DNA of 64,000 nt from NCBI GenBank assembly GCA_000827265.1, contig KN834754.1:946831-1010830 (forward strand). The letters are read 5' to 3'. The position numbers and the translations under genes were made by a program. Numbering within the stretch: position 1 is the first letter of the stretch; every line of letters starts with the position of its first letter. Under the pieces are notes generated by a model. It was not told the DNA's origin. It saw only the letters and a list, made by a program, of their open reading frames with translations, and ran no database searches. Positions 1-11,265 of the stretch are shown here, one piece after another. The DNA comes from Collybiopsis luxurians FD-317 M1. Its lineage: Eukaryota > Basidiomycota > Agaricomycetes > Agaricales > Omphalotaceae.

Positions 1-50
1 GTGGCCTTTATGCATTGCCTCAGTATTGCAAGGAACTAACTGTCCTACAG

Positions 51-693
51 ATCTTCTCGTCTGTGTTGCTTTGGGTATCGACATGGTAGGTTGTAAAACA
101 GAAATTTCCCCGGGATACTATAACAGGCCTTTGACTCGTTCCAAAGGCGGACTGCGTGTTTCCAACGAGAACGGCCCGATTTGGGGTTGCTCTTACACAT
201 TCAGGACCAATTAATCTGAGTGAGTCAAATTAGATTTTCCTTGCTGCATCTAATGCCTTCGGACAGGACTGGGCAAGCATGCTACAGATTTCATTCCTAT
301 TGACAGCACTTGTCCATGTCCGACTTGCAAGGATGGCACCTCACGGGCATTCTTACATCATGTCGTGACCCACGAGACCGCTGCTGCTCATGGTCTGCAG
401 TTCCCTTTTTTTAGCTTGAACTATTTGTCGTTGATCCCTCAATATTTACAGCTTTGACCATCCACAATATCGTGTTTCAGGCACAAGTGATGGGTAGAGC
501 AAGGGATGCGATCATAGACGGTACTTTTCCGACTTATCTTCGTTCTTTTTTCGCTGGTTACTTTGGCGATCGCGGCTATCCCAAGTGGTGCGTTGATGCG
601 CTTAAGAGTGTTGGTGTGGATTTATTAGAAGGCACCAATGTTGCTGTTGTTGTTGGCAGTGGAGCGAAATGGGAGTACTCAGATGCTGCGTAA
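51..693 (+). CDS. QTRT1: Queuine tRNA-ribosyltransferase catalytic subunit, 3' part (5' end outside window)
   Basis: This is the C-terminal part of a eukaryotic tRNA-guanine transglycosylase, which exchanges the wobble guanine of GUN-anticodon tRNAs for queuine. Exons as read: 51-85, 147-219, 267-392 and 452-693; bases 1-50 look like the end of an intron. The spliced product reads VCVALGIDM, then ADCVFPTRTARFG, the family's hallmark after the catalytic region, then PCPTCKDGTSRAFLHH with zinc-ligand cysteines and LTIHNIVFQ. The C-terminus ends in SDAA. The exon sum is in frame through to the stop. The catalytic N-terminal half lies upstream of the window. Family assignment is firm; exact splice sites are inferred from family conservation. 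Confidence 0.9.
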
Positions 694-1815
694 TAGAAAG
701 AGCAAATTTCAATAGGTATGCTGTCCGCCAGAATCTTCCGCCGTTCTAATATACAACATCTATGATACAGTACTAGTGTCTATAAGAAGGTCCGTCACCG
801 TGTTGTCCTTGTTCTTGTCACAAATTCACAGTTTTTATATCGCATTGTCGCGCACAATGGAAAAAACAGGGCTGAGATTTCCTGAATCTCCAAATACTAT
901 TATCGTCAAAATATTGCAATGTAATTGGAGCAAAGACCTTTCACTTACGAATTATGCTATAATCGTCGTCAGGGGTGACGCACGGAACGATAAACGATAC
1001 GTTTCCTGCTAGGATGCTGAAGTTCCCGGCGAGAGTCACTAGGCACGACTGTCAGGATTGTATGCAACATTAGCAACTAAACCAATATGTTACCGTTCTG
1101 AGTTGACCCGCCCTTCCTGAGCAGAATCTGACCGACAGGATTCGTTATCTGCGCTGGAGGAGATGAAACATTCCTTCCCGTTACTTAGGTATTGATCCCG
1201 TATAGAAACAACAGATATCTACCAAATAATGCTTTGAGTCTGTCCAACTACCCACGATTCTCCTCCTTTCGGAGACAAAATCTGAGGAACGAAGACATCT
1301 CTCTTCATGGATGAGATGGGATAGGCTTGGGCCAAGGAAACCAAAACGAAGAGAAAAGTAAAGATGTTGAAGGTCGTAAGATTCATTATAGGGACGATTT
1401 AGATGAGACACTAGGGACTAGAAGAACTGGACTGCGCTGGGGCGCCTGCATTTAAAGCTATCCACGTATGATTGACGTGTCTGTTTTCGTATAAAGGACC
1501 AGTGACTTGGTGCCAGTTGGGTATCTTTTGCCGCAAGCGATGGTGCGGCCAGCCACTCAGAAAACCGATGACATCATGCCCCATTTACGCAGCCTGGATT
1601 CGCGACCTAACGGATGGTCCTGGGAGCGGACAGTCAGACGATGAGAACTGGATGGAATTGTCCAGTGATATGGAGAACGAGAGTAAGTACTGATGTAACT
1701 CGTTCACACTACCTACTTAGTCCCAACCGACTCTAAGAAATTAGTACAAAACAGGAACGTAGTGATTGGGCTATGTACCAATACAAAGCAAGGACAGAAA
1801 ACGCCGTTGAAACAG
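694..1815. other. Intergenic stretch, no supported gene
   Basis: About 1.1 kb separates the convergent ends of the tRNA-ribosyltransferase and DBP10 genes. Only short ORFs occur, on both strands. The best (about 1472-1693) has no recognisable domain and no convincing splice extension. It probably holds the two 3' UTRs and spacer, perhaps with a degraded coding fragment. Confidence 0.4.
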
Positions 1816-4788
1816 TCATCGCTTTCCCTTGCGACTCGGACGCGCATTTTTCGCCTTTCGTTTATCCTGCATTTTCCGCGTTCTGCGTATTTGTTCAGCG
1901 TTCTTGAGCTCCGATTTGATTCTTCCTATTGATTTCCCTCCAAGTCTCCCTCCGTTCTTTAGAGCTTTGCCTCCCTTCACAGGTGCATCGCCTGAATCAC
2001 CCTCTGCTGTCCGTTTCTTCATCTGTCTTGACTTCCTCTCGTAGTCCTTGCTAAATTTATCCAGAGGCTTGGATTCAGTAATTTTATGATGCTTGAAGCG
2101 ACGTCCGCCGGGTCCAGCCAACTGTCGCGGCCGAGTGCCTACTTCCTCTGCCTCGCCCACCCTTGGCAAGCTGGAATGAGTTTTTGCCTTCCATTCGTCG
2201 AAGCGACCGCTGCGATACGACGCGGGAAGCTTCATGCCACTCTCTGTTTTGACAAGTTTTACATTATCGGCACCAACTCCGTCACCTTTAACAAATTTTT
2301 TCTTCTTTTTGTCCCAGTTGAGTTGACGTTTCTTGCGGTCGGCACCGCCTTCGTCTCCGGCCAGATCGAACGTCGCTCCGCGGGCTTGTTCCACGAAAGA
2401 AGCACCGTCGGTAAGAGAGTAACTGAAGAAAGAGTAAAGATTCGATTTGAGAGCTGCTCATCGAGTAAACTCACCCCTTCTCAGTCGCGGCATCCTTCTG
2501 ATAGTGTGACATGTAGAACTCCTCATCGCGGAAACTGGTCGAATTGCTCGACTTATTGAATACCGTCTAAGAAGCTTTGATAAGACCCCGTAAATAATGA
2601 CCGGCGAGAAATCTTACCGCAATATCGTCCTCGTTCGCCATTTCTAGATTTTTACTGGAAGACGCGACAGCCTCGGGAAACGAATCGTCATTGTCAATCA
2701 AGGCAGAAGAGGTAGCCCCGTGGGCTCTCTGGGCGGTCTTGCTGAGCGTTTTCCGACGCTCCTTCATTAAAACAGCGTTAGCGGTACTAGCCTTTCCCTT
2801 CGTGCCAATCTCGAACACGGTCTCCGCAGGTCTGAATGCACTAACAGCACGCAGGAGGGCTTGTTTGGCTTGTTCCTGCGAGCGGCGTTCGCGCTCACCT
2901 GCGCCTCTGAGCAGGACCGGGTTGATACCTGTGTCAGAACCGGCTAACACCCAGTTGGGATCTTTGATCATCTCCTTAGCCCGCTTGTAGCTGGAAGGAC
3001 TGGCTTTTCCTTTACTCCGCTCGTACATGGTCTGAGCGCGTTTCATTACTGTACGCAGTGAGGGTAAGGAGTGATTGGCGTCGTCGAGGGATTTGAGATA
3101 CTCCATGTCTTCATCGATCCTCCCGCGCTCGAATGGACCTAATATCAGAGATTCGGTGTATACTTGATCACCCCCCTCGGTCACCTCACATTTTAAGGGT
3201 CGACCGAGGAACAGCTGAAGGTCCAAAAGATAAGGAAGTTCAGTATGAGTGACAAATGACCAAGCCCAGCCCTGACGACCTGCCCGAGCGGTTCTGCCGA
3301 CTCGATGAACGAATACTCTAGCGCCGTGAGGGAAATCATAGTTAACAACATTTTCGAGAACAGGAATATCAATTCCTCGAGCAGCGACGTCCGTGACAAC
3401 GAGGATGCTTGTTCGCCCACGGCGGAACTGGTCCATTTGATATGAACGAGCCGCTTGGTCGAGAGAGCCATATATGTGAGAGACAGCATAACCAGCAGCA
3501 GTCAAAAGATTTGTGAGATATTCGACGTGATGTTTGGTAGCAGCGAAAACAAGTGTTTGATGAGGCATGATGGCATCTTCTGCCTTTTTCGCTTTGCCTT
3601 TCCCCTTCTTGTCGGAACCTTTCTCTTCTTGAGATTGTGACTCGGCTAAAGGCACCTTGATGACATCTCTAAGAAGAGACATCAAACATGCCTCTTTTTC
3701 AGCCTGTTTGACCGAGAAAAATGCCATCTTCAAGTCAGAGCTTATTTTGCTTTCGGCATCGAGGCGCACAAGCTTCGGGTTTTGCAGTCCAGCTTTGGCG
3801 AATTCAACAAGTGAGGTAGGTAAAGTCGCGGAAAAGAGCAAAGTTTGTCGTGAAGAGGGGAGTCTGTGAATAATCTCTGTCAAGGCTGTCTCGAACCCCA
3901 TCTCAAATAAACGGTCAGCTTCGTCGAAGACGACATATTGGATGGATTTCATGTCGAGATTCATTTCGACAATCAAATGAAGCAGGCGGCCGGGCGTTGC
4001 GATGATACTGCGAAAGGCATAAGTAGGTCTCATTGGAAAGATACAGTAAATGGCGTACACATCTGGATTGTTGGACATCATCTCGAACTGCTCGTCTAGT
4101 CCTTCTCCACCGACAATAAGACCCCACCGAAGGCTTTGACCTTTGCTATCATTGGTTTCCTTGGAGTCTCCAGCGTGGTCACCTTTGCCATGGTTCCAAA
4201 ATCTCGCAAGCTCTTTACCAACTTTGAGGATCTGAATGGCAAGTTCTCGCGTGGGAATCAATATGAGGGCTCGAGCGCCAAAAGTAGTCGCATGTCGACC
4301 GCCTAGACGCTGTACCAGGGGCACCATGAAAGCAAGAGACTTTCCGGAACCTGTGCGAGCCATACCGACAAGATCTCGAGGAGGGTTGGACAACAAAGGG
4401 GGAATAGCTAGCCGCTGGATGGGAGTAGGTATACGATATCCCTGCAGATTTAACGAACGGAGCAGAGACGGATGAAGACCTGAAATTTAGATTGAGTTCA
4501 TGGTCTGAAAACGTCTACATACATACCCATGCTCTGGAAGCTGCCACCGCCAACTTCACCATTGGCCAGTTTGGACTTTCCCTTAGTTTTCTTTAGAAGC
4601 TCTGTGCCGCTCTTTACATTGCGTTTTGCAATAGAGTCTTGCAGAAAAAAGCTGAAATCGTCCTCGTCATCGGATTCAGAATTGATTTTTGGTTTCTTTG
4701 CCGTGAGAGCAGAGAATATATCAACGTCATGGTCAATGTCATTATCAGATTTGTCGTCGTCGGATTCGTCTGAATGCTGTCGTTTCAT
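1816..4788 (-). CDS. DBP10: ATP-dependent DEAD-box RNA helicase DBP10 (DDX54), 60S ribosome biogenesis
   Basis: This nucleolar helicase is needed for 60S subunit assembly. Exons from the start: 4788-4527, 4479-4059, 4007-2618, 2566-2475 and 2422-1816, giving 923 aa. After an acidic N-terminus come the Q motif (GYRIPTPIQ), Walker A as ARTGSGKS, PTRELA, ATPGR, DEAD, SAT and the helicase C motifs ARGID and HRVGRTAR. A DBP10CT domain (FRDEEFYMSHYQKDAATEKG) follows, then a very basic Lys/Arg-rich tail typical of nucleolar binding. An upstream frame extends 54 codons further, but the first ATG (4788) gives the expected acidic start. The intron at 4058-4008 is 51 nt and has no in-frame stop, so retaining it would only insert 17 residues. 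Confidence 0.95.
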
Positions 4789-5004
4789 CGCGCTGGTCGG
4801 GGACGGAAAAATAAAGAAAGAAAAAAAAAAACCTTGACTGGCCGGGCCGCTTATCGCGAGCCCGACCAATCGGACCCAACTGATGGCTGAAGCTTGTCTT
4901 GCTCTCTGACGGTCGCCACCAGACGACGATATCCCTGTACACCGGTCCAAGTGCTCCCCAATATCGGCTCCAGCTCATTCTGAAGTTCCTTCTTTATATT
5001 TTCG

Positions 5005-6942
5005 ATGAGCATTGCTCCTAGCTCCAAGTCGGTTCCTCCTTCAATGTACTCTCAAAAAAAACCAAAAGCTCACACTATGTAATCGCAGTCTAGGAAATAG
5101 TCTTACTCTCAAACGACGTCGAGGTCGGAGAAACTTGAAGCGCACAGACGACACAGAAACCATACTTTCCGAGCTGGATAACAAACCTTCTCCTCTTCGC
5201 GCTTCTCAGCGTCCCTCGTCTAGCAGGGCTTCCTATGCCGGCGCCAGCAGCTCAAGCCCTTTGATAATGCCATTATCCGATGGCGAGGACGAGGTTTTTA
5301 CTGAAAATGCCGGGCGTATACAAGTCCAGGTAGAAGATAGTAGGAATGTCAATGCGAGGGAGCTCACCAGGAGCATGACAGCGGATATCTTGGGAAGCAC
5401 AAGACCGTCAATCCATGACTGGGATGACGACAAGGATTCAGACGCTGAAGTAAGTACGAATACTTGACCTTCCCAATAAACTGTCCTAAGCTTCGCATTC
5501 AGAGCCTCAGCGATACAACCAGCGAAACATCCTCACTAGCAACTGATACCCACGACTTACCCATCGCCTTCATTAACCAGCTTCCAAACGAGCTCCTGAC
5601 GCTTATCTTCTCATATAGCTCTCTGCTTCCTCATTGTGACCTTCGATATCCCTTGACACCTATTCCCCCATTCAAAACCCCTCCGCTCATTCATACGGTA
5701 TTATGCGTGTGTCAACGATGGCGTCAGATAGCGATACATACGCCTTCACTATGGACATCCATTCTGGTCACCCGTTCCCGAGGCGATCTCGACCGCTTGC
5801 CCACTATTGCTGACTTTCAAAAACCTTTGAAAAGCATTTCACATGCGCTTCAAAGGTCACTGAATCTTCCCCTCGATATTACAATCGATTGCACCCACAT
5901 CTCCAGCAAGACAGTAATCGCACAACTAGCACCTGAAAGTGAGCGATGGCGCAGCCTTTCCATATTCGTTCCTACCATGCAGAACTTGCCTCTGGTCTTG
6001 TCATACTTGAAGGATATCCACGCTCCCATACTCGAATGCCTAGAGATTACTGCGCATAAATTCCATGACGGCGACTTGCCCACTGCCACTCCACATGCCT
6101 TTCTAAAATCGAGTCCCTGTCTTTCCACCGTTCGTCTCAATCGAGTAGGTCTTCGCTGGAGTGCCAGTCCATTGCGAGGGCTCACAACTCTTGAACTCCG
6201 TTTCATTCTCTGGCCAGGTCATGCCGATTTCCAAAATCTTTTTGCTAATTCTCCTGGTCTGCTCAACCTCAAGCTCCATTTTGACACGCACGCCTTCGCC
6301 CGGTTGGATAGGAACAATGGAAACATGATGCGACCGCTGATCAAGATACCCTGTCTACGTACTCTCGAGCTGCGATTTATCTACCATGATTCTTCCTCGA
6401 CCCACAATGTCATTCCCCTTTTGCAACTGTTCTCCTTGCCTGCTCTCGAAGAACTTACCCTCAAAGATTTCGGGACAGCAGAATGGTGCCGGTCTCTGGT
6501 GTATTTTCGCTGTTACGCGAAATCGTTCCCAAAACTTACCCGTCTGGTATTAGACCGAGTCAAAGACATTATATATGTCGACTCGAGTCTTGTCAGAGCC
6601 TTCCCGCGGTTGACAAGCCTTCATCTTATAGATGTCTACTCTAGCGCATTCTGTCGTCTATTGTGTAGTACAAGGACTCAAGAGGTGGGTTCGGATGGTC
6701 TCCCTTCTTCGTCACCTTCGTATCAAGTTGCAGTATGGCCTCACTTGGAAGAGCTGGTAATAGAGCGAGATTCCGAAGGAAAGATTGAGTTAGTGGCAGA
6801 TGCGGTTCGTGCCAGAAAGAAGATGGGACGGTCACTTCTAAATGTTCAATTGGACCGGGCATTTTTTGATAAAGCGGAACGAGAAGATAAAAACGAGGTT
6901 GTTACTTGGCTGAAAACAGCGACAGAGGTAACATACATTTGA
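5005..6942 (+). CDS. F-box protein with LRR-like C-terminal region
   Basis: This is a probable substrate adaptor of an SCF ubiquitin ligase, of the kind greatly expanded in Agaricomycetes. Exons 5005-5045, 5089-5449 and 5503-6942 give 613 aa. Residues 1 to about 150 are basic and serine-rich, probably disordered. An F-box follows (INQLPNELLTLIFSY, later CVCQRWRQIAIHTPSLW) with the conserved Leu-Pro and Trp pattern that binds Skp1. The rest contains irregular leucine-rich segments (LTTLELRF, LRTLELRF, LTRLVLDRV, LTSLHLID) that may recognise the substrate. The first intron, at 43 nt, is the shortest accepted in the window and the least certain part of the model. Substrate cannot be inferred. 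Confidence 0.85.
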
Positions 6943-7307
6943 GTATACTCCTCAACTTCGATATATCATATGGACTATTTAGATACAATGACATCTCTTA
7001 TTTGATGTCTTTTTGGGTTCTTGGTTTCTGTTTAAGTATATATGACAATCACTGTTCACTTTCCACTTGCTCGTTTGCTTCACATATGCATATTTTCCTT
7101 TGTTGATATTCTAGTGCTACACTCTTACTATATTCTAGTACATACTATTTCCATCTAGCATGTCACGTCTCTTCAAGGATCTTACATATATTTATTTTGT
7201 ATAAACGCTGTTGTCATTCCAGCGAGGGTTAGTCTCCTCGACAAACTGCGACCACTGTTTTGGGTTTGCACCGTTATTTGTCCGTAAGGATGCTACCGAA
7301 ATTGCAA
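6943..7307. other. Convergent 3' spacer
   Basis: This 365-nt, T-rich spacer lies between the convergent F-box and DUO1 genes. It holds no ORF with family similarity and should contain both 3' ends. Confidence 0.4.
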
Positions 7308-8388
7308 TCAAGTCTCTCGACCGCGTCTGGTAGTTCCACGAGCGCTGCCAGATGATCGACTAGCTGTTGTTGCTCTTGATGGTTGACCGCGTGAGCTGGT
7401 TGTAGCTGCAGAATATGGGTCAGTAGTCGCAGTACCACCGATGAATCAAGTATAACACACATCCTCTAGTTGAAGGGGCAGCACCTCTCACACCTCTATT
7501 CGATGCCCGCGTTCCTCGAACACCTCGAACACCGCTCGAACTCGTACCTCTAGTAGCAGCCTTCTCTCTCTCTAAGCGTTCCCGTTCCTCACGCGCCTGT
7601 TTTTCCCTGGCTTCTTTTTCTACCCTTTCTTTTTCTCGCTGTTCAGCAAGGGCTCGTTCTTCCGCTTCTTTCCGTGCTCGTTCAACGCGTTCCTCAAATT
7701 CACGCTGCAGTATCATATCGTCCTGGATATACATATCAGATATCACCATAAATGGGTGCGGAAATCATCTCGAACCTGGTCTGCGCCCTCCCATTCTTCG
7801 TCAAAGATCAAGCGCGAAAATTCTTCTGATTTTGTTAATATGTCCATGTATTTGTTCAGTAGACCCTCTGTCTGAACTAGTTGGCGAGATATTCGCTGAA
7901 ATGACACGGTCATTCACATCCAATATCTGAAGTACAGACAGAATCCTAAGAGTACTCGCCTCATTCGCGGACCCTACATCTTCTAATGCTTCGTTAAATG
8001 AGGAAAACGCTGCGTTCAGTTTTCTGAGAACAAAAAGATCGTTCTGTAGTTTTTCTTCACGTAGTTTGACCCTCATCCGCTCGACTTGTTCGTGTTTTTC
8101 AGGGTCTTCTGCATCGTCAGTATCAGCATAAATCTGCTTTTGCGTAACTTCCCCTGCCTCGTCGTCCGGATTTTCCTCTTCATCGTGATCGGCAGTAGAT
8201 CGGCGCGTCTGGACTGGTGTCGAAGGTCGGGCGAGCAAACTAAATGGTTTATCGGACGAGGAAGAGATTCTATCTGAAAGGGAAAGCTCAGATATTGACA
8301 GGTCTGCATGGGAGGAAGAAATGATTGGAGATTCCGATAAAAGACGGGAGCCACTGGCTTCTAGACTCAAGTCTGAAGAAAGATCCAT
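7308..8388 (-). CDS. DUO1: DASH/Dam1 complex subunit Duo1
   Basis: This is a subunit of the outer-kinetochore DASH ring, which couples kinetochores to spindle microtubules. Exons 8388-7960, 7895-7776, 7722-7461 and 7405-7308 give 302 aa. The central Duo1 domain reads KLREEKLQNDLFVLRKLN, FNEALEDVGSANE, RISRQLVQTEGLLNKYM and EFSRLIFDEEWEG. It is followed by a highly charged Glu/Arg coiled-coil stretch and a Ser/Arg/Gly-rich basic tail. The first intron starts with GC (GCGAGT at 7959): only this border joins SANE to RISRQ in frame. The preceding in-frame codons lack ATG, so the start is the ATG at 8388. Identification rests on the Duo1 core, which is clear. Confidence 0.88.
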
Positions 8389-8630
8389 GGTGGGGGGTGG
8401 AGACCAAGTCACTATGCCGGGTTTTCCGGCGTTCCCATTCACAAACCGTTTAACCAAATACAGTACACTGGAGAGACGGCATACATAAAGTACACTATGT
8501 ATATATTTATTTCATAGCGAATAATGTCGACTGTCCAGGGAGTCCAAACCCATGAGGTGAAGGTCTACCAAATGACGGGCAACTATCCGCGTTTGAACAG
8601 TCGTTCGTTCGAATAAGGTGAACCTGCGAC

Positions 8631-9937
8631 TTACTTTGGTTCACCTGGAACAAAAGAACCCTTCCGAAATGGAGACCTGGGATCGTTTTCCGTATCATAC
8701 ACCGTATACGGGACATGAGCTGGCTGCGACATGCCCAAAGCTGCCGCCTCATGGTTCGAGGAAAAGGGACGAGAAGACGAGCTGGGACTAGCCATGACTC
8801 GAGAACTGGAGCCAACAGGAGTGTTCTGTATTGTCAATGGCCTTTGAACAGCGACAGGTGTACCCATAGCACGGTTGTTAGCAACCGCGCTAGTCCTCAT
8901 CAGCTCTGGACTGGTTAGTCTCGGAGAAGTCAAAGGACTCAGGAGAAGCCCAATAGCGGCAGGGGGCGTTACATCTTCGGGACCTGAAGAATCTGACTCG
9001 CTTTCAGTCTCTGGGGCTTCGGGGTATGAATCCTCGTCGGAAAGGTCTATGGCAATTTGTTGATTTTGTCGAGGAGAACATTCTCGATAACGGGAAAAGG
9101 AAGTAGATGACGAGGGAGAAAAAATCTGAGAAGCCGGAGCAGATTTTGTGCGTGTGACAGCGGAAGCCACTGGTCGCGGTGTACCTGGAAGACTTGGCAT
9201 GGTACGAGTGCGACGTGGAGTCAGAGATACACATTCGGGTTCGGATTCAGTACTATTTTCGGTGCTGTCGTTATTCAAGGGTCGTTCACCGCGTGGCACT
9301 GCAGGCTGAATTGGAGGAGCACTGGCTATTATCCGCTCCTCTCGTTTAACGGGACTCGCGACAATATTTTTACCTTGTGGCCGACCGGCTTCATCTGCAC
9401 GATTCCTAGTGCTCCGACCAGACCCATTCCTTTCCCTTTTCGGAGACCTCATAGTCACATTCAAGGGAGAAGGAGATATTGGATAACCTGGAACAACTCC
9501 AAAGGATTGATTGTCAAAGTCGGAAGCTTGCAGAGAGCGAACAGAGCGCGGAGAAGTCGGGGGTGTTGGAGCAGGTGAGGGAGGTACATGAGTGGGAGGA
9601 GGAGGTGCATTAGCAGGGAGAGCAGAACGACGAGGCAAAGGTGGGGATGTTATTGGAGGATGCAATCTGGGGCTTTTGTAGGTAGCCACAACTGAATCTG
9701 TAATTCTAACCAAACCATTATTATAGGCTTCATCGAATGCACTGATAGCTTCTTCTTTGCTGTCAAAGCTTTCGCAGTGATGATCTAGAACGACGCCAGA
9801 TACTTGCGTCCTTTCCAGAGTATCTTTGAGCGACTATGATACGAAGGAATGTACTTGAAAACCACTTACCATAACCTGAAGACTCCGACATCTTTTCCAA
9901 CAGTTACGGTGTAAAACTTTTTCTTACCTGACCCCAT
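8631..9937 (-). CDS. Protein with viroplasmin/RNase H1-N-like domain and long disordered tail
   Basis: Function is not recognised. The N-terminus (KKKFYTVTVGKDVGVFRLW, then TQVSGVVLDHHCESFDSKEEA) matches the viroplasmin-like fold found at the N-terminus of RNase H1, which binds RNA/DNA hybrids. No RNase H catalytic domain follows. Instead there are about 350 residues rich in Ser, Pro, Thr and Arg with many S/T-P sites, likely disordered and phosphorylated. Model: exons 9937-9870 and 9810-8631, 415 aa. The single intron is hard to place. A 36-nt version ending at the nearby TAG breaks the frame, so the acceptor at 9811 (62 nt) was chosen; about eight residues after the conserved Trp depend on this choice. 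Confidence 0.6.
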
Positions 9938-10060
9938 CTGCTGCTGGGAGTCAAGCTGAAGTTCAATGCACGCAAACGGCACGAGATCGTGGAATGATTT
10001 TTCCTCAGAATATATTCGTAACAGAAATTAGGGTGTAGCATATCGGCCGTACTGTAAATA

Positions 10061-11138
10061 CTAGACTGCGATGTAACCACTTCGACTCGAAGAGCGACGT
10101 GGTCGCACTGAAGAACATAGGTGTGATACGACATCACGCAACATGTATGGAACCTCTTGCCAAAAGTCGCGGTGACTGTAATCAAATGAGTTTCAAAATC
10201 CACAATGTCGCTAGAAATACGCACGGGATCAAATCCATTCCAGTTGCACCGTAGGTGGTGTAATTGTGATATGCACCCAGGCCAAAGTAGGCCACGAATG
10301 CTAACAGAAGACTGAAAGCATTCCACAGTCAATATCATCCTGGACAAACGCCGCAGTCAAACTTACACGAGGAAGAACCAGCCAATACCGCTTCCTACAT
10401 TTTCCTTCTCCTCAGGCTCGCCACCGCCGTTATTATTATCCCCGTTATCTCCACTACCTTCCGAGCTGCAGGCGGCTGGGTTCGTCCACGACACTTCAAC
10501 CACTGACCCATCATAATTTTCAAACTTTGGATCACTGGGTTTCTCGCCGCAAATCAAGTTGACCTTGAACGATTGCTTTTGGGAATCATCGGACGCGTCT
10601 GGATATGAGCTCCCATATAAAAGAATAGACACTCCAGGGGGTGCTGGACACAATAAGAAAATTATGTTTGAGACGGGAAACAGAGAGGACTCACGTACAA
10701 GATAATGCCGAGATCTTTGCCTCTGAGGAATCTGCTTTAGCTACAGGAATAACAGCAACTACCCGATCCTCCATATCTGACTTATGATTGACTTTAGTAA
10801 GGCAAGCTCTGGTTCCCGAGGGACACTGAAGCCAGTTGATGTAAGTGTAGAATACACGAGGTTTGAGGGAGACTACGCACTTGGTCGGTTGGGGGAAAAT
10901 CTTCCTGTGGTTTCAAATCTTCGCAAATATTGAAATGAAGGGTATCTATCATCGTCGTTGGAGGGGTTTCACGCGTTCGAGTAGCCTTTTGTTCAGTATT
11001 TAGAGAACTAAGGTCGAAATTCTGTTGGCCTAATGTGAATTGACATTTGAAATCGTCAGCCGCTGCCAGAGGCATGCAATACGACAGAAGTAGAAGCAAG
11101 AACGCCGTATGAGCCCGATGTGTACGTCGTAGGATCAT
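10061..11138 (-). CDS. ATG27: Autophagy-related protein 27 (type I membrane protein)
   Basis: ATG27 is a single-pass membrane protein that cycles between Golgi, endosome and vacuole and helps supply membrane for Atg9 vesicles. Exons 11138-10881, 10825-10699, 10643-10367, 10311-10225 and 10175-10061 give 287 aa. Visible features are a signal peptide (hydrophobic LLLLLSYCMPLAAA), a luminal domain with family motifs FDLSSL and TRETPPTTM plus paired cysteines (FNICEDL, CPSGTRAC, LICGE, PAAC), and a transmembrane helix (GWFFLVLLLAFVAYFGLG). The short cytosolic tail ends in GYIAV, the Tyr-x-x-hydrophobic sorting signal conserved at this terminus. The second intron uses donor GTACGT at 10698; an overlapping GTGAGT would break the frame. 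Confidence 0.93.
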
Positions 11139-11265
11139 GGTGGCAGGAGACCGAGAGCATGTATTGATTACGCAATGAGCGTTGCTTCAAGTCACTATCA
11201 ATTTTGTTCTGAACACAATAGTTTTCGTAATATGTTACAATCTCTTGTCACTTATTGTAGATAGT

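Noticed and set aside
776..1693. Short ORFs on both strands between the tRNA-ribosyltransferase and DBP10 genes
   Set aside because: No domain, no plausible splice extension and no family similarity; kept as intergenic.
2086..2559. A 157-codon + strand ORF opposite the DBP10 3' end
   Set aside because: Antisense shadow of the DBP10 C-terminal exons, which match the family strongly.
9834..9869. A 36-nt intron in the viroplasmin-domain gene ending at the nearby TAG
   Set aside because: It shifts the reading frame and is shorter than any other intron in the window; the 62-nt version keeps the frame.
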